NCBI RefSeq assembly: GCF_013141715.1
Contig: NZ_WHOA01000115.1
Coordinates: forward strand, 1-64,000
Source of the DNA: Paenibacillus phytorum
GTDB lineage: Bacteria; Bacillota; Bacilli; Paenibacillales; NBRC-103111
DNA: 64,000 nucleotides
Direction: 5' to 3'
Below are positions 63,659 to 64,000 of this stretch, one piece after another. Made by a program: the position numbers and the translations under genes. The first letter of the stretch is position 1. Every line of letters begins with the position of its first letter. Below the pieces are notes generated by a model that saw nothing but the letters and a program-made list of their open reading frames with translations, searched no databases and was not told the DNA's origin.

Positions 63659-63879
63659 TGAATCGCTCCTTTAACACATAATTGCTTAGTCGATAATATA
63701 GGAAGATCCTCTGTTACACCTATCGATGGTGTGGAGACCAATCCTCAGGATGGATCTCCTCTGTCTATCATAGCTTGCCTCTTCATTTTATGAAATCTTC
63801 AATTTCATGCATCGATCGTCCAAAACCAACTAATTACATGATGTCTTACGGCCCTGAAGCTGATCGAAACGCATTTTTT

Positions 63880-64000
63880 TCATGAGGAACTAATTACCAC
63901 ATCATGTTCTTCGACTGCAACTTGATAACGCTCTCCATAACCGAATTCGAAAACGCCGTCCGTCACCTCCTTGATCTGAACAGCAGGCTGCTGCTCCCCT
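63880..64000 (-). CDS. C-terminal end of a probable GH78 alpha-L-rhamnosidase (partial)
   Basis: Only the last 39 codons lie in the window, ending at TGA 63880-63882. The sequence (QIKEVTDGVFEFGYGERYQV) resembles the final beta-sandwich strands of GH78 enzymes, where a Gly-rich turn precedes a YxF-like strand. The assignment is an inference from a very short stretch, and other glycoside hydrolases end similarly. Confidence 0.4.
   Translation of the reverse strand, partial: GEQQPAVQIKEVTDGVFEFGYGERYQVAVEEHDVVISSS

Overview
The window looks like chromosomal DNA of a soil or plant-associated Paenibacillus-type Firmicute. The evidence is S-layer-homology (SLH) anchored surface proteins, several LplA/LplB/YtcP-type sugar ABC transporters paired with YesN/YesM-like response regulators and histidine kinases, strong AGGAGG ribosome binding sites, frequent TTG starts, and a fragment of the sporulation sigma factor SigK. 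Nearly all genes lie on the minus strand. I see no tRNA, rRNA, CRISPR array, integrase or transposase.

Layout. (1) 1-4.1 kb: a secreted metallophosphoesterase cut by the window edge, remnants of an iron/2-aminoethylphosphonate-type ABC importer, and a cohesin+SLH surface protein. (2) 4.1-11.1 kb: a response regulator, a one-component membrane AraC regulator and a complete three-gene sugar ABC importer. (3) 11.3-15.8 kb: a secreted alkaline phosphatase followed by a MacB-type ATPase, permease and lipoprotein set whose permease carries an Asp/His-rich loop, suggesting metal handling. (4) 15.8-18.2 kb: a graveyard of decayed genes; parts are a diverged second copy of region 1. (5) 18.3-22.1 kb: an intact membrane AraC regulator that has lost its transporter, an orphan LolD-type ATPase and a SigK C-terminal fragment. 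(6) 22.4-28.9 kb: a phosphonate operon (phnX, iron-type alcohol dehydrogenase, phnD, phnC, phnE, phnE) with a DeoR regulator. (7) 29.0-37.5 kb: a four-gene membrane operon (HupE/UreJ-like pair, UPF0718 permease, TIGR03943 partner) and a 1756-residue SLH-anchored metallophosphoesterase. (8) 38.2-64 kb: a polysaccharide-utilisation region with two two-component systems, two sugar ABC importers, two Gfo/Idh/MocA genes (one intact, one a remnant), a heparinase II/III-type lyase, two formylglycine sulfatases, an oligogalacturonate-lyase-like propeller, a GNAT acetyltransferase, the tail of a probable GH78 enzyme and remnants of GH95, ROK and permease genes.

Two themes stand out. The left 37 kb is rich in phosphorus acquisition: three secreted phosphatases/phosphoesterases, phosphonate import and C-P cleavage, and importer relics. 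A shared 30-33 bp sequence lies upstream of all four phosphorus-related transcription units. The right 26 kb is a system for sensing, importing and desulfating a sulfated acidic polysaccharide. Gene decay is conspicuous throughout: at least ten identifiable remnants, including an ancient tandem duplication whose copies retain different pieces of the same importer, and a permease remnant containing an internal inversion.
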